Positions 1-5,431 are shown, numbered from the stretch's first letter. The stretch: DNA of 5,941 bases from an uncultured Asticcacaulis sp. (GCA_946482045.1 CAMLPZ010000264.1:1-5941); one strand, 5' to 3'. Numbers and translations are program-made. The notes: generated by a model not told the origin, from the sequence alone.

Positions 1-31
1 TACCGTGAAATAAAGAAATCGACACTTGCGT

Positions 32-45
32 CGAAAACGTTTGCG
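32..45. repeat. 14-bp near-palindrome in the left-edge leader
   Basis: The 14 bases read CG-A-AAACGTTT-G-CG. The central eight (35-42) are a perfect palindrome, flanked by one mismatch and then two more complementary positions. It lies about 140 bp upstream of the small membrane ORF and could be a protein-binding site. I cannot link it to a regulator, and no convincing -35/-10 pair is placed around it. The rest of 1-181 contains a TATAAA at 92-97 without a matching -35 and no gene that I can support. Confidence 0.2.
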
Positions 46-181
46 ATGTAGGCTTTTCAACGAGGAAGCGAATTCCAGTTTTGGTGAGACATATAAAAGG
101 TACGTCTTCACCGCTAGTAAAGGGGCGTTGAGTCTGATGAAACCACCTGCCGTATCTGTGTCCGTTCAAGAAGTCCAAGTC

Positions 182-295
182 ATGACCCTCAGCAACCCCA
201 TGGGTTGGGTCTATGCCTTCTCGTTCGCGTCGGTTTTCTGGGTGGTGTTCGCCATGCTCGTATTCGCCGTGACGCATCAGCCGCTGTTCGGCTAA
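182..295 (+). CDS. Small single-helix membrane protein (37 aa), function unknown
   Basis: I do not recognise this protein. It is 37 residues long, with one hydrophobic segment of about 22 residues from roughly residue 9 (WVYAFSFASVFWVVF and onward) and a short tail ending HQPLFG, so it is probably a one-pass inner-membrane peptide. From the ATG at 182 the codons show the C/G third-position bias of the window. The frame is open back to an ATG at 137 and beyond to 26, but codons there (CCA, CCT, GTA, TCT, CAA) lack that bias, so I chose 182. The Shine-Dalgarno is weak (an AAGAAG stretch). The 137 start would give 52 residues with AGGGG 12 nt ahead and remains an alternative. It ends in TAA and converges on the winged-helix regulator gene. 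The call rests on codon bias and the hydrophobic segment only. Confidence 0.5.
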   Translation: MTLSNPMGWVYAFSFASVFWVVFAMLVFAVTHQPLFG

Positions 296-315
296 GATTT
301 CCTCACATTTGGAAT

Positions 316-338
316 GCAATGCCGTGGTCAGGCATTGC
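316..338. terminator. Inverted repeat between convergent gene ends, possible weak terminator
   Basis: GCAATGCC (316-323) and GGCATTGC (331-338) form a perfect 8-bp stem with a 7-nt loop. It lies in the 69-bp gap between the TAA of the small plus-strand gene and the TGA of the minus-strand regulator gene. The position fits a bidirectional terminator or a transcript 3'-end stabiliser. No T-run follows on either strand, so classic intrinsic termination is not supported. Confidence 0.35.
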
Positions 339-364
339 CAGGTGCTGCGTCGTAAAATTGGCGT

Positions 365-664
365 TCAGCGCTTTTCCACCAGCTTCGACAAGGCTTCGAG
401 ATAGTCGGCAAAGGCTTTACGGCCGGCCGGTGTGATTCGGGCGCGCGTCAGCGGCTTGCGGCCCTGGAAGCTCTTGACGATCTCGATATAGCCTGCGTCC
501 TCCAGCTTACGCAGGTGGACCGACAGGTTGCCCTGGGTCGCGTCGAGCAAGTCCTTCAGCTCATTGAAGTCGGCCGCTTCGGCATCCGCCAAATACGCCA
601 TAATACCCAGCCGCATGCGGCCGTGGATGGCATCGTCCAGGCGATTGACGTCGAAGGCGGCCAT
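365..664 (-). CDS. Winged-helix transcriptional regulator (HTH_34-like), last gene of the operon
   Basis: This 99-residue protein is essentially a bare winged-helix DNA-binding domain. An N-terminal helix (about 5-27) is followed by helix two (FNELKDLLDA, 33-42). The recognition helix carries QGNLSVHLRKLEDAGYI (44-60), and the wing is at VKSFQGRKPLTRARITP (63-79). A C-terminal helix (80-98) probably dimerises. The 'VHLRKLEDAGYI...' and 'ARITPAGR' pattern is typical of the ArsR/MarR-like HTH_34 winged-helix family. No ligand or metal-binding domain or cysteine is present, so any signal must come through this small fold or a partner. The ATG comes 2 nt after the stop of the upstream membrane-protein gene, with an AAGG inside that gene's end, which implies translational coupling. 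Autoregulation of the operon through the dyad at 3261-3285 is my inference. Confidence 0.85.
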   Translation of the reverse strand: MAAFDVNRLDDAIHGRMRLGIMAYLADAEAADFNELKDLLDATQGNLSVHLRKLEDAGYIEIVKSFQGRKPLTRARITPAGRKAFADYLEALSKLVEKR

Positions 665-666
665 GG

Positions 667-1278
667 TCAGTCGGCCTTGCTTTGCTGCATCATCACATAG
701 CCGGGCACGGCCATCAGGACGAGCATGGCCGCGGCGAACACCAGCAGGTAACTGCCTGGATCGCGGATCAGAAAGCCCAGAGTGACAGAGGTGGCAAACC
801 AGCCGGCGGACACGCCCCCCAGCCATAGCTGCTTGCGGATCATATAGGCGACATACCAGCATGCGCCCTGCAAAGCCGATACGACGGCGGGATACAGCAG
901 CCAGATCAGGAAGTTGCCTTCGGTGTAGGACACCCAGCCTATGGCGACGCACATGCTGAGATTGGCAAGGCCCGCGCTGCTGAAGGCGGCGCTCATGGCA
1001 CGCGTCGCAACGCCCTGGACCTTGTCCTTGCGGTTGCGCCACGCCAACCAGATGATCCACGCCAAGAAAATGACCGTTGGCAGGAAGCCGACAATCAAAA
1101 AAGCAAGGGGCGGCCATTCGAGACCGAACAGAATCTGTGCGGCATTAAGCAGGCATTGAATGCCGTAGACGATGCCCGCCACCAGAAACAGTTCGCCGGC
1201 CGACCTCTGTACCTTGGGGCCTTCACTGACCAGGCCTTTTAGAAAGGCCAGGTCCTTTTGTGTTTCATCAATGTCCAT
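667..1278 (-). CDS. Six-helix integral membrane protein, paralog B of a tandem pair
   Basis: This 203-residue protein has a short cytoplasmic-looking N-terminus (MDIDETQKDLAFLKGLVSEG) and about six hydrophobic segments, near residues 27-50, 55-78, 93-115, 120-145, 150-170 and 175-196. I do not recognise the family. It is about two-thirds identical by hand alignment to the gene just upstream, with invariant blocks WPPLAFL, GVATRAM, SAGLANL, NFLIWLLYP, ALQGACWYVAYMIRK and VSAGWFAT, so the pair arose by tandem duplication. I chose the ATG at 1278 because AGAG lies 7 nt ahead and the N-terminus then matches the paralog; an in-frame ATG at 1293 lacks a ribosome site. The start overlaps the upstream gene by 11 bp and the stop is 2 bp from the regulator start. 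No catalytic motif is visible; a transporter, sensor or membrane partner for the regulator is possible. Confidence 0.85.
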   Translation of the reverse strand: MDIDETQKDLAFLKGLVSEGPKVQRSAGELFLVAGIVYGIQCLLNAAQILFGLEWPPLAFLIVGFLPTVIFLAWIIWLAWRNRKDKVQGVATRAMSAAFSSAGLANLSMCVAIGWVSYTEGNFLIWLLYPAVVSALQGACWYVAYMIRKQLWLGGVSAGWFATSVTLGFLIRDPGSYLLVFAAAMLVLMAVPGYVMMQQSKAD

Positions 1279-1894
1279 GACGGTCTCTTTCATGACGGGT
1301 CATCGCATAGCCCGGCGCGACCATCAGGACAAACAACGCAATGCCTAACAGCAGCAGGTAGTTGGCGACGTCGCGTATGAGGAAGCCCAGCGCCATGGCT
1401 GTGGCAAACCAGCCGGCCGAGACGGCGCCCAGCCAGAGCTTTTTGCGGATCATGTAGGCGACATACCAGCACGCGCCCTGCAGGGCTGCGGTCACCGGCG
1501 GGTAGAGCAGCCAGATCAGGAAGTTCTTTTCGCTGGATGAGACGTAGCCAAATACGACGCACATCGCGAGATTGGCCAGGCCCGCGCTGCCGAATGCAGC
1601 ATTCATCGCCCGCGTCGCCACGCCGTGCTGGCTGTCCTTGCGATCGCGCCAGATTATCCAGGCCAGAAAGACGACGAAAAGGACGACGGGTGCAAAGCCG
1701 ACGAACAAAAACGCCAGCGGCGGCCATGTCAGCTTGAAGGTGATCTGTGCCCAGTAGAGCAGGGCCTGCACACCGTACAAGCCGCCGCCGACCATGAAAA
1801 CGTGCCCCGCCGTGGCCTGAGCCTTGGGGCCTTCATTGACCAGTGCTTTCAGAAAGGCCAGATCCTTTTGGGCATTTTCGGCTTCGGCATTCAT
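1268..1894 (-). CDS. Six-helix integral membrane protein, paralog A of a tandem pair
   Basis: This is the 208-residue sister of the next gene, with the same plan: a charged N-terminus (MNAEAENAQKDLAFLKALVNEG), six hydrophobic segments and a charged tail (RHERDRHGH) that is longer than in the sister. Conserved loop blocks include NFLIWLLYP and CWYVAYMIRK. The start is ambiguous. The ATG at 1894 has AGGAAG 9 nt upstream and aligns with the sister's N-terminus. An in-frame ATG at 1972 adds 26 residues, has AGGAAG 4 nt upstream, and its A is the last base of the acyltransferase stop (TGATG). I prefer 1894 because the extra stretch is hydrophilic, absent from the sister and mostly occupied by a strong hairpin (1914-1947). 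The family is not recognised and the function is unknown. It is co-transcribed with the acyltransferase, paralog B and the regulator. Confidence 0.85.
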   Translation of the reverse strand: MNAEAENAQKDLAFLKALVNEGPKAQATAGHVFMVGGGLYGVQALLYWAQITFKLTWPPLAFLFVGFAPVVLFVVFLAWIIWRDRKDSQHGVATRAMNAAFGSAGLANLAMCVVFGYVSSSEKNFLIWLLYPPVTAALQGACWYVAYMIRKKLWLGAVSAGWFATAMALGFLIRDVANYLLLLGIALFVLMVAPGYAMTRHERDRHGH

Positions 1895-1913
1895 GCGCGT
1901 CGTCTTCCTGTGG

Positions 1914-1947
1914 GAAACGCCCGCGTCGAAATCGACGCAGGCGTTTC
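1914..1947 (-). other. Strong RNA hairpin between the acyltransferase and the paired membrane genes
   Basis: GAAACGCC (1914-1921) pairs with GGCGTTTC (1940-1947), and GCGTCG (1923-1928) pairs with CGACGC (1933-1938). One C/A mismatch separates the two blocks and the loop is 4 nt, so 14 pairs form around a single mismatch. In the minus-strand transcript the hairpin sits just downstream of the acyltransferase stop and just upstream of the AGGAAG that serves the ATG at 1894. It lacks a long U-run but ends GGCGUUUC, so it could attenuate transcription, act as a processing or stabilising element, or gate translation of the membrane pair. Confidence 0.6.
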
Positions 1948-1971
1948 TGCGATAGTGAGCCGGATTGGCCA

Positions 1972-3192
1972 TCAGGCTTCCTGAAGCGTAGCGGACAGCT
2001 TCTTTTCCTTGCGGCGGCGGCCATTGAGAATCGTACCGATGAAAGTGTAGCGCACCATGAGGCTGTAGCTCAACAGACCGGCGAACAGTGTGCCGAAGAC
2101 GACGATGGCGATCTTCGGAGCGGCAGGCCAGTCATAGTCCTTCAGCAGATACTGCAGCCACATGACTAGCGGGATGTGGACAATATAAACCCAGTATGAG
2201 GCGTCCGACAGGTAACGGACGATGGCATTCTCCTTCTTGAGCAGGATACGCGCGCCCCCGATCAGGAAGAAGGCGTAGGCCCAGGCCGTCATCGGATAGA
2301 CGATGCAGTAGAGCGCGTGATCCGAGCCCTTGACCAGTGCGCCGCTCGGCGCCGCGCCGCCATTGAGGTAAAGGCAGGCCCAGGTGCCAGCAGCCGCCGC
2401 GATACCGTACAGCCAGGTGCGGCTGGCCAAATGATCGAGCAGGTCGGCGCGACGGTGCAGCCACCAACCGAAGGTGAAGGCGGTGGTGTAGCCGGCGACC
2501 GCCATGGTGTTGGGAACAATGCCGGTGTCCGGTGTCTTGATGCCAAGCCACATGTTCCATTCGCTGTTCAGGTAGAAGGTCGTGGCCAGCGGCAGCGCCA
2601 GCAATGGAATGATCATGTCAGCCTTGGTCAGAAGGCCCGTCAGCTTGTCCAGCATGCGGCCAAGCGGCGCGCCGATACGGGTGACGTCGGTGATGATCTT
2701 GATGACCGCCATGCCGGCATAGAGCAGCAGCAGGACATAGAGGAACCAAAGATGGGTCAGCGGAAACGTATCCGCGGTGATAGCTGGCGGCGGTGGGGGC
2801 GGAGCAGCCGCGGCGGCCGATCCCGGCGCCGGCATGTTGGCGAAGATGACGACGGTGACGATAGCCGTAAGCACCAGGGGCCAGAAGGCGACGAGCGGAA
2901 TACCGACGCGCTTTAAACGGTTGCCGAGAAAGGCGCCGACATTGCCGTCGCGCTTTTGCAGCAGCAGGCGGGCGAAGAAACCGGCCAGCACGAAGAAGGT
3001 CGTCATCCGGAAGATGTGGATGACATAGAAGGCCAGATTGGCGCCCGGATCGGTGGCGACATCGCCGACGACCCAGAAACGCGGCTCCATGAACGACATG
3101 ACGCCGTGAAGGACGATGCCCAGCAGCAGGGCAAATGCGCGGACGGCGTCGAGGTCGTGCCAGCGCCCTCCGTTACTCTCAACTGTGGTCAT
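1972..3192 (-). CDS. Integral membrane acyltransferase, OpgC/MdoC-like (acyltransferase 3 family)
   Basis: This 406-residue multi-pass inner-membrane protein resembles the acyltransferase 3 family that moves acyl groups onto extracytoplasmic glycans; the OpgC/MdoC branch succinylates periplasmic glucans. Hallmarks are HDLDAVRAFALLLGIVLHG (12-30), with Arg18 and the family's conserved His29; FFVLAGFFARLLL (66-78); the basic NRLKRVGIPL (91-100); and SYWVYIVHIPLVMWLQ (332-347) near the C-terminus. About ten hydrophobic segments are visible. A low-complexity Ala/Pro stretch (about 126-136) fills the loop after an early helix. I chose the ATG at 3192 because AGGAGA lies 7 nt ahead; in-frame ATGs at 3213 and 3231 lack such a site and would add 7 or 13 polar residues. 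It is first in the operon, with a promoter at 3251-3279. The acceptor substrate cannot be told from the sequence. Confidence 0.87.
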   Translation of the reverse strand: MTTVESNGGRWHDLDAVRAFALLLGIVLHGVMSFMEPRFWVVGDVATDPGANLAFYVIHIFRMTTFFVLAGFFARLLLQKRDGNVGAFLGNRLKRVGIPLVAFWPLVLTAIVTVVIFANMPAPGSAAAAAPPPPPPAITADTFPLTHLWFLYVLLLLYAGMAVIKIITDVTRIGAPLGRMLDKLTGLLTKADMIIPLLALPLATTFYLNSEWNMWLGIKTPDTGIVPNTMAVAGYTTAFTFGWWLHRRADLLDHLASRTWLYGIAAAAGTWACLYLNGGAAPSGALVKGSDHALYCIVYPMTAWAYAFFLIGGARILLKKENAIVRYLSDASYWVYIVHIPLVMWLQYLLKDYDWPAAPKIAIVVFGTLFAGLLSYSLMVRYTFIGTILNGRRRKEKKLSATLQEA

Positions 3193-3219
3193 GGCGGTCT
3201 CTCCTGTTTCCATGAAGGT

Positions 3220-3242
3220 GACGTCCGGCAAGAAGACGTCCG
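3220..3242. repeat. Direct repeat GACGTCCG x2 in the operon leader
   Basis: GACGTCCG occurs at 3220-3227 and 3235-3242, a 15-bp period. Each copy contains the palindrome GACGTC, so in the operon leader RNA the two copies can also pair with each other as a 6-bp hairpin. The pair lies downstream of the proposed -10 and about 30 nt ahead of the acyltransferase ribosome site. It may be a second operator or leader structure, or may be chance. Confidence 0.3.
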
Positions 3243-3250
3243 ATAACGAC

Positions 3251-3279
3251 GATATACGCCAACTAGTTTGCTTTGTAAA
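3251..3279 (-). promoter_or_regulatory. Predicted sigma70-type promoter of the membrane operon
   Basis: Read on the minus strand, TTTACA (3279-3274) is a five-of-six match to the -35 consensus. After exactly 17 bp comes TATATC (3256-3251), a four-of-six match to the -10. Transcription would start near 3244 and leave a leader of about 50 nt before the ATG at 3192, which has a strong AGGAGA ribosome site. The -35 lies inside the dyad at 3261-3285, so a repressor bound there would block polymerase. Confidence 0.6.
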
Positions 3280-3285
3280 CTGGTT
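3261..3285. promoter_or_regulatory. 25-bp dyad operator overlapping the promoter -35
   Basis: Arms of 11 nt flank a TTT centre (3272-3274). AACTAGTTTGC (3261-3271) and GTAAACTGGTT (3275-3285) are complementary at 9 of 11 positions. The centre is the A/T-rich AGTTT...AAACT form common for dimeric winged-helix or TetR-type repressors. It covers the -35 and part of the spacer of the minus-strand promoter and lies 72 bp upstream of the divergent hydrolase start, so one protein could control both directions. The winged-helix protein encoded at 365-664 is the local candidate. That link is inferred. Confidence 0.55.
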
Positions 3286-3297
3286 TGAACTGGGCGT

Positions 3298-3317
3298 GGT
3301 TTGCGCTGCTCCAAACC
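3298..3317 (+). other. Inverted repeat in the hydrolase leader
   Basis: GGTTTG (3298-3303) and CAAACC (3312-3317) form a 6-bp stem with an 8-nt loop, 40 bp upstream of the hydrolase ATG. The motif TGGTTTG also occurs at 3281-3287 at the edge of the larger dyad, 16 bp away, so the second arm set may be a weaker copy of the same protein site. It could equally be a leader hairpin. No convincing plus-strand -35/-10 pair is seen. Confidence 0.3.
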
Positions 3318-3356
3318 TCTGCTACAGAAGGAAAATCGCGATGCGGGGAGGGTGGA

Positions 3357-4220
3357 ATGGCCGGCAAGGGCAATATATTCTTGCGCCGACTGATGATGGC
3401 GTTGGGCGTTCTGGCAGTGGTCTTCGCCGTCGCCTACCTTGCGGCTGTCGGTTATCTCTACGTCAACCAGCGCAATATCCTCTATACGATCAAGCCGGTG
3501 CCTGAGACGCGCGACACGGGCGGGCTGCCGATAAAGGACGTCACGCTCAAGACACCGGACGGCGAAAGGCTGAATGCGTGGTTTGAGCCGCCGCAGCCGG
3601 GACAGCCGGTTTTTCTGTTTTTCCATGGCCAGGGCGGCACGCTGGATCTGGGCAAGTGGCGCTATATCCGCATGCACAAGCAGGGCGTAGGCTACCTGGC
3701 CGTCTCTTATCGCGGCTATTCCAATTCGACCGGCAAGCCCAGCGAAAAGGGCCTGTTCACCGATGGGGTGGCGGCTTATGACTGGCTGAAGGCGCAGGGC
3801 TACAAACCCGAGGATATCGTCATCCATGGGCATTCGTTGGGCACCGGCGTTGCCACCTACGTGGCGACCCAGCGTCCGGCGCGCGCTCTTGTCCTGGAAG
3901 CGCCGTTTACCGCCACGGTGGATGTGGCGTCCGAACGCTATCCTTTCGTGCCGGTATCGTGGCTGATGCAGGACCAGTTCCTGAGTCGAGAACGCATCAG
4001 GGACGTCCACATGCCGCTGCTGATCATCCATGGCGACCGCGACTCCGTGGTGCCCTTTCATCACGGCGAGCGGTTGTTTGCCTTGGCAAATGAACCCAAG
4101 ACCTTTATCCGCATGCCGGGTTCGGAGCACAATACGCTGACGCGCGACGGCGCCTATGTCCATGTCTGGAAGTTCCTCGACCTCAAGCCGGTTCCGTATG
4201 AAGCCGGTTCAAAAGAGTGA
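3357..4220 (+). CDS. Membrane-anchored alpha/beta hydrolase (ABHD13/BEM46-like, COG1073 type)
   Basis: The protein has 287 residues. A basic N-terminus and one hydrophobic helix (about 12-36) anchor it in the inner membrane, probably with the catalytic domain on the periplasmic side. The hydrolase fold carries the oxyanion-region motif FFHGQGG (88-94), the nucleophile elbow GHSLG with Ser160, the acid Asp229 in GDRDSVVP and the base His258 in SEHNTL, so the triad is complete. The family acts on ester, thioester or peptide-like bonds; the substrate is not predictable. I chose the ATG at 3357 because GGAGG ends 5 nt before it. The frame is open back to 3285 without a ribosome site, and an ATG at 3341 with AAGGA ahead is in the wrong frame. 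The gene is divergent from the acyltransferase and shares the operator region. Its last 12 bp overlap the end of the radical SAM gene. Confidence 0.9.
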   Translation: MAGKGNIFLRRLMMALGVLAVVFAVAYLAAVGYLYVNQRNILYTIKPVPETRDTGGLPIKDVTLKTPDGERLNAWFEPPQPGQPVFLFFHGQGGTLDLGKWRYIRMHKQGVGYLAVSYRGYSNSTGKPSEKGLFTDGVAAYDWLKAQGYKPEDIVIHGHSLGTGVATYVATQRPARALVLEAPFTATVDVASERYPFVPVSWLMQDQFLSRERIRDVHMPLLIIHGDRDSVVPFHHGERLFALANEPKTFIRMPGSEHNTLTRDGAYVHVWKFLDLKPVPYEAGSKE

Positions 4221-5252
4221 CAGTTGGCGGTCGCCGCCGCGAAACAGGCTGAAATCCTTCTCGTGGTTCCACTGATCCAGTCCATATCTGCGCACGGCGA
4301 GGTCGAAGCGTTTCGCGATCAGTGCGGCGTGGACGCCGGTGCCGCTCATACGCTGGCCGAAGGTTGAGTCGTTGAGCTTGCCGCCACGAATGTCGCGGAT
4401 GTGGTTCAGCACCTTTTGCGCCCGGTCGGGAAAGTGTTCGCGCAGCCACTCCTCGAACAGGATCTTGATCTCGTAGGGCAGGCGGACCAGCGTATAGCCG
4501 GCGCGTCCGGCGCCGGCCTCGGCGGCGGCCTTCAATATGGCTTCCAGTTCGTGACAGGTCAGGCCGGGGATCAATGGCGCCGCAAGCACACCGACAGGGA
4601 TGCCCGCCGATTTCAGCGACCGGATGACATCGATGCGACGTTGGGGCGTGGCGGCGCGCGGCTCCATGACCCGCGCAATGTTGCGATTGAGCGTTGTGAC
4701 CGACAGGGTGACGCTGACAAGTTTCATGGAGGCCATCGGCACCAGCAGGTCGAGATCGCGCAGGATCAGGGCCGACTTGGTGATCAGGCTTATGGGGTGG
4801 CGCAGGTCAAGCAGGACTTCGAGGCAGGCGCGGGTGATCCTTTCCGTGCGCTCGACCGGCTGATAGGCGTCGGTATTGATGCCCAGCACCATGGGCGCGG
4901 CCTTGTACTTCGGCGCCGTCAGTTCCTCGCGCAGCAATTTCGCCGCATCGGGCTTGCGGAAGATGCGCGTTTCGAAATCGAGCCCGGGCGACAGGTCGAG
5001 AAAGGCGTGGCTTGGCCGCGCGAAACAGTAGATGCAGCCGTGTTCGCAGCCCCTGTACGGATTGATCGACTGGCTGAAGCCGACATCGGGCGAGGTGTTG
5101 CGGCTGATGATGCTGCGCGCCGTGTCGATGCCGAGGATTGTCTTGCGGCGTTCGAGTTGCCGCCGGTCCTCGTGTGTCCAGCCATCATCCCAGCCGTCAT
5201 GTACGTCATACCTGTCTGCGGCGTTGAAACGCGGGCTCGGCCGGTTCGACAC
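4209..5252 (-). CDS. PA0069-family radical SAM protein, probably 5'-frameshifted
   Basis: As read, the frame starts at a GTG (5252) and gives 347 residues. NPYRGCEHGCIYCFARPSH (64-82) holds the Cys69-x3-Cys73-x2-Cys76 motif that binds the 4Fe-4S cluster and S-adenosylmethionine. Blocks such as GINTDAYQPVERTERITRA and LITKSALILRDLDLL match the spore-photoproduct-lyase-like PA0069 family, whose reaction is not known to me. The GTG follows an in-frame TAA by only four codons. Those codons (Gly-Arg-Gly-Ser) plus the start read GRGSVSNRPSPRF, the family's usual N-terminal motif, so the true N-terminus lies further upstream in another frame (see 5253-5332). The GTG may still initiate, with AGGG about 9 nt ahead. 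The gene ends QLSLF, overlapping the convergent hydrolase gene by 12 bp with no terminator between. Confidence 0.88.
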   Translation of the reverse strand: MSNRPSPRFNAADRYDVHDGWDDGWTHEDRRQLERRKTILGIDTARSIISRNTSPDVGFSQSINPYRGCEHGCIYCFARPSHAFLDLSPGLDFETRIFRKPDAAKLLREELTAPKYKAAPMVLGINTDAYQPVERTERITRACLEVLLDLRHPISLITKSALILRDLDLLVPMASMKLVSVTLSVTTLNRNIARVMEPRAATPQRRIDVIRSLKSAGIPVGVLAAPLIPGLTCHELEAILKAAAEAGAGRAGYTLVRLPYEIKILFEEWLREHFPDRAQKVLNHIRDIRGGKLNDSTFGQRMSGTGVHAALIAKRFDLAVRRYGLDQWNHEKDFSLFRGGDRQLSLF

Positions 5253-5332
5253 CGAGCCGCGCCCTTATGCGCACGCTTAAGGACGGCATTGTCGTCTTTG
5301 ACGTCGGGATGGTGGGTGACGGCCTTGGGCAT
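5253..5332 (-). other. Out-of-frame N-terminal segment of the radical SAM gene (single-base frameshift)
   Basis: From an ATG at 5332, just after an in-frame TAG (5344-5342), the minus strand reads MPKAVTHHPDVKDDNAVLKR and then AHK. It then runs out of frame with the radical SAM gene at the run GGG (5264-5262). Adding one G there gives AHK-GRGSVSNRPSPRF, which continues directly into the downstream frame and restores a protein of 374 residues with cluster cysteines at 96, 100 and 103. No strong ribosome site precedes the ATG. Whether the base is missing in the organism or only in this sequence cannot be told here. Confidence 0.65.
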
Positions 5333-5355
5333 GGCACAAGGCTAAAATCTCGACC

Positions 5356-5374
5356 AGAACAAATCAAGAACAAA
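5356..5374. repeat. Tandem AGAACAAA x2 at one helical turn in a divergent intergenic region
   Basis: AGAACAAA occurs at 5356-5363 and again at 5367-5374, spaced 11 bp, about one turn of DNA. The pair lies in the 95-bp gap between the divergent radical SAM (ATG 5332) and peptidyl-prolyl isomerase (ATG 5428) genes. Same-face direct repeats can be sites for a cooperatively binding regulator. A TTGCGG (5381) / GATAGT (5404) pair with 17-bp spacing exists but would place the start inside the ribosome site, so I do not call a promoter. Confidence 0.3.
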
Positions 5375-5431
5375 ATGCACTTGCGGTCGGACCTGGAACA
5401 GCGGATAGTGCGCCAAAGGAGACGCGCATGA
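5375..5431 (+). other. Possible 18-codon leader ORF overlapping the isomerase start
   Basis: From an ATG at 5375 the frame reads MHLRSDLEQRIVRQRRRA and stops at TGA (5429-5431), overlapping the isomerase ATG in the arrangement ATGA. The peptide is very basic at its end. There is no clear ribosome site ahead of it, so it may be chance; if translated it would couple to the isomerase. Confidence 0.2.

Noticed and set aside
92..97. TATAAA as a -10 for the small membrane protein gene
   Set aside because: No acceptable -35 lies 16-18 bp upstream.
665..1117. In-frame upstream extension of the winged-helix gene to 250 codons
   Set aside because: The extra residues are a shifted reading of paralog B, are Arg/Cys/His-rich and lack domain features; the ATG at 664 fits the family length.
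1290..1727. Minus-strand frame of 145 codons inside paralog A
   Set aside because: It mirrors the shadow frame seen in the same place in paralog B, as expected from duplicated coding sequence in another frame.
3341..3505. ATG at 3341 with AAGGA upstream as a start for the hydrolase or a leader gene
   Set aside because: It is in a different frame from the hydrolase and encodes a Gly/Arg-rich shadow that overlaps the real N-terminus.
3189..4163. Long minus-strand open frame of 324 codons opposite the hydrolase
   Set aside because: It is antisense to a gene with a complete catalytic triad, is rich in Arg/His/Gln as expected of GC-rich shadows, and shows no recognisable motif.
4401..5345. Long plus-strand open frame of 314 codons opposite the radical SAM gene
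   Set aside because: The opposite strand has the CxxxCxxC motif and family blocks; this frame has only shadow-type composition.
5381..5409. TTGCGG / 17 bp / GATAGT as an isomerase promoter
   Set aside because: The -35 matches at only three positions, and the start would fall at the ribosome site, leaving almost no leader.
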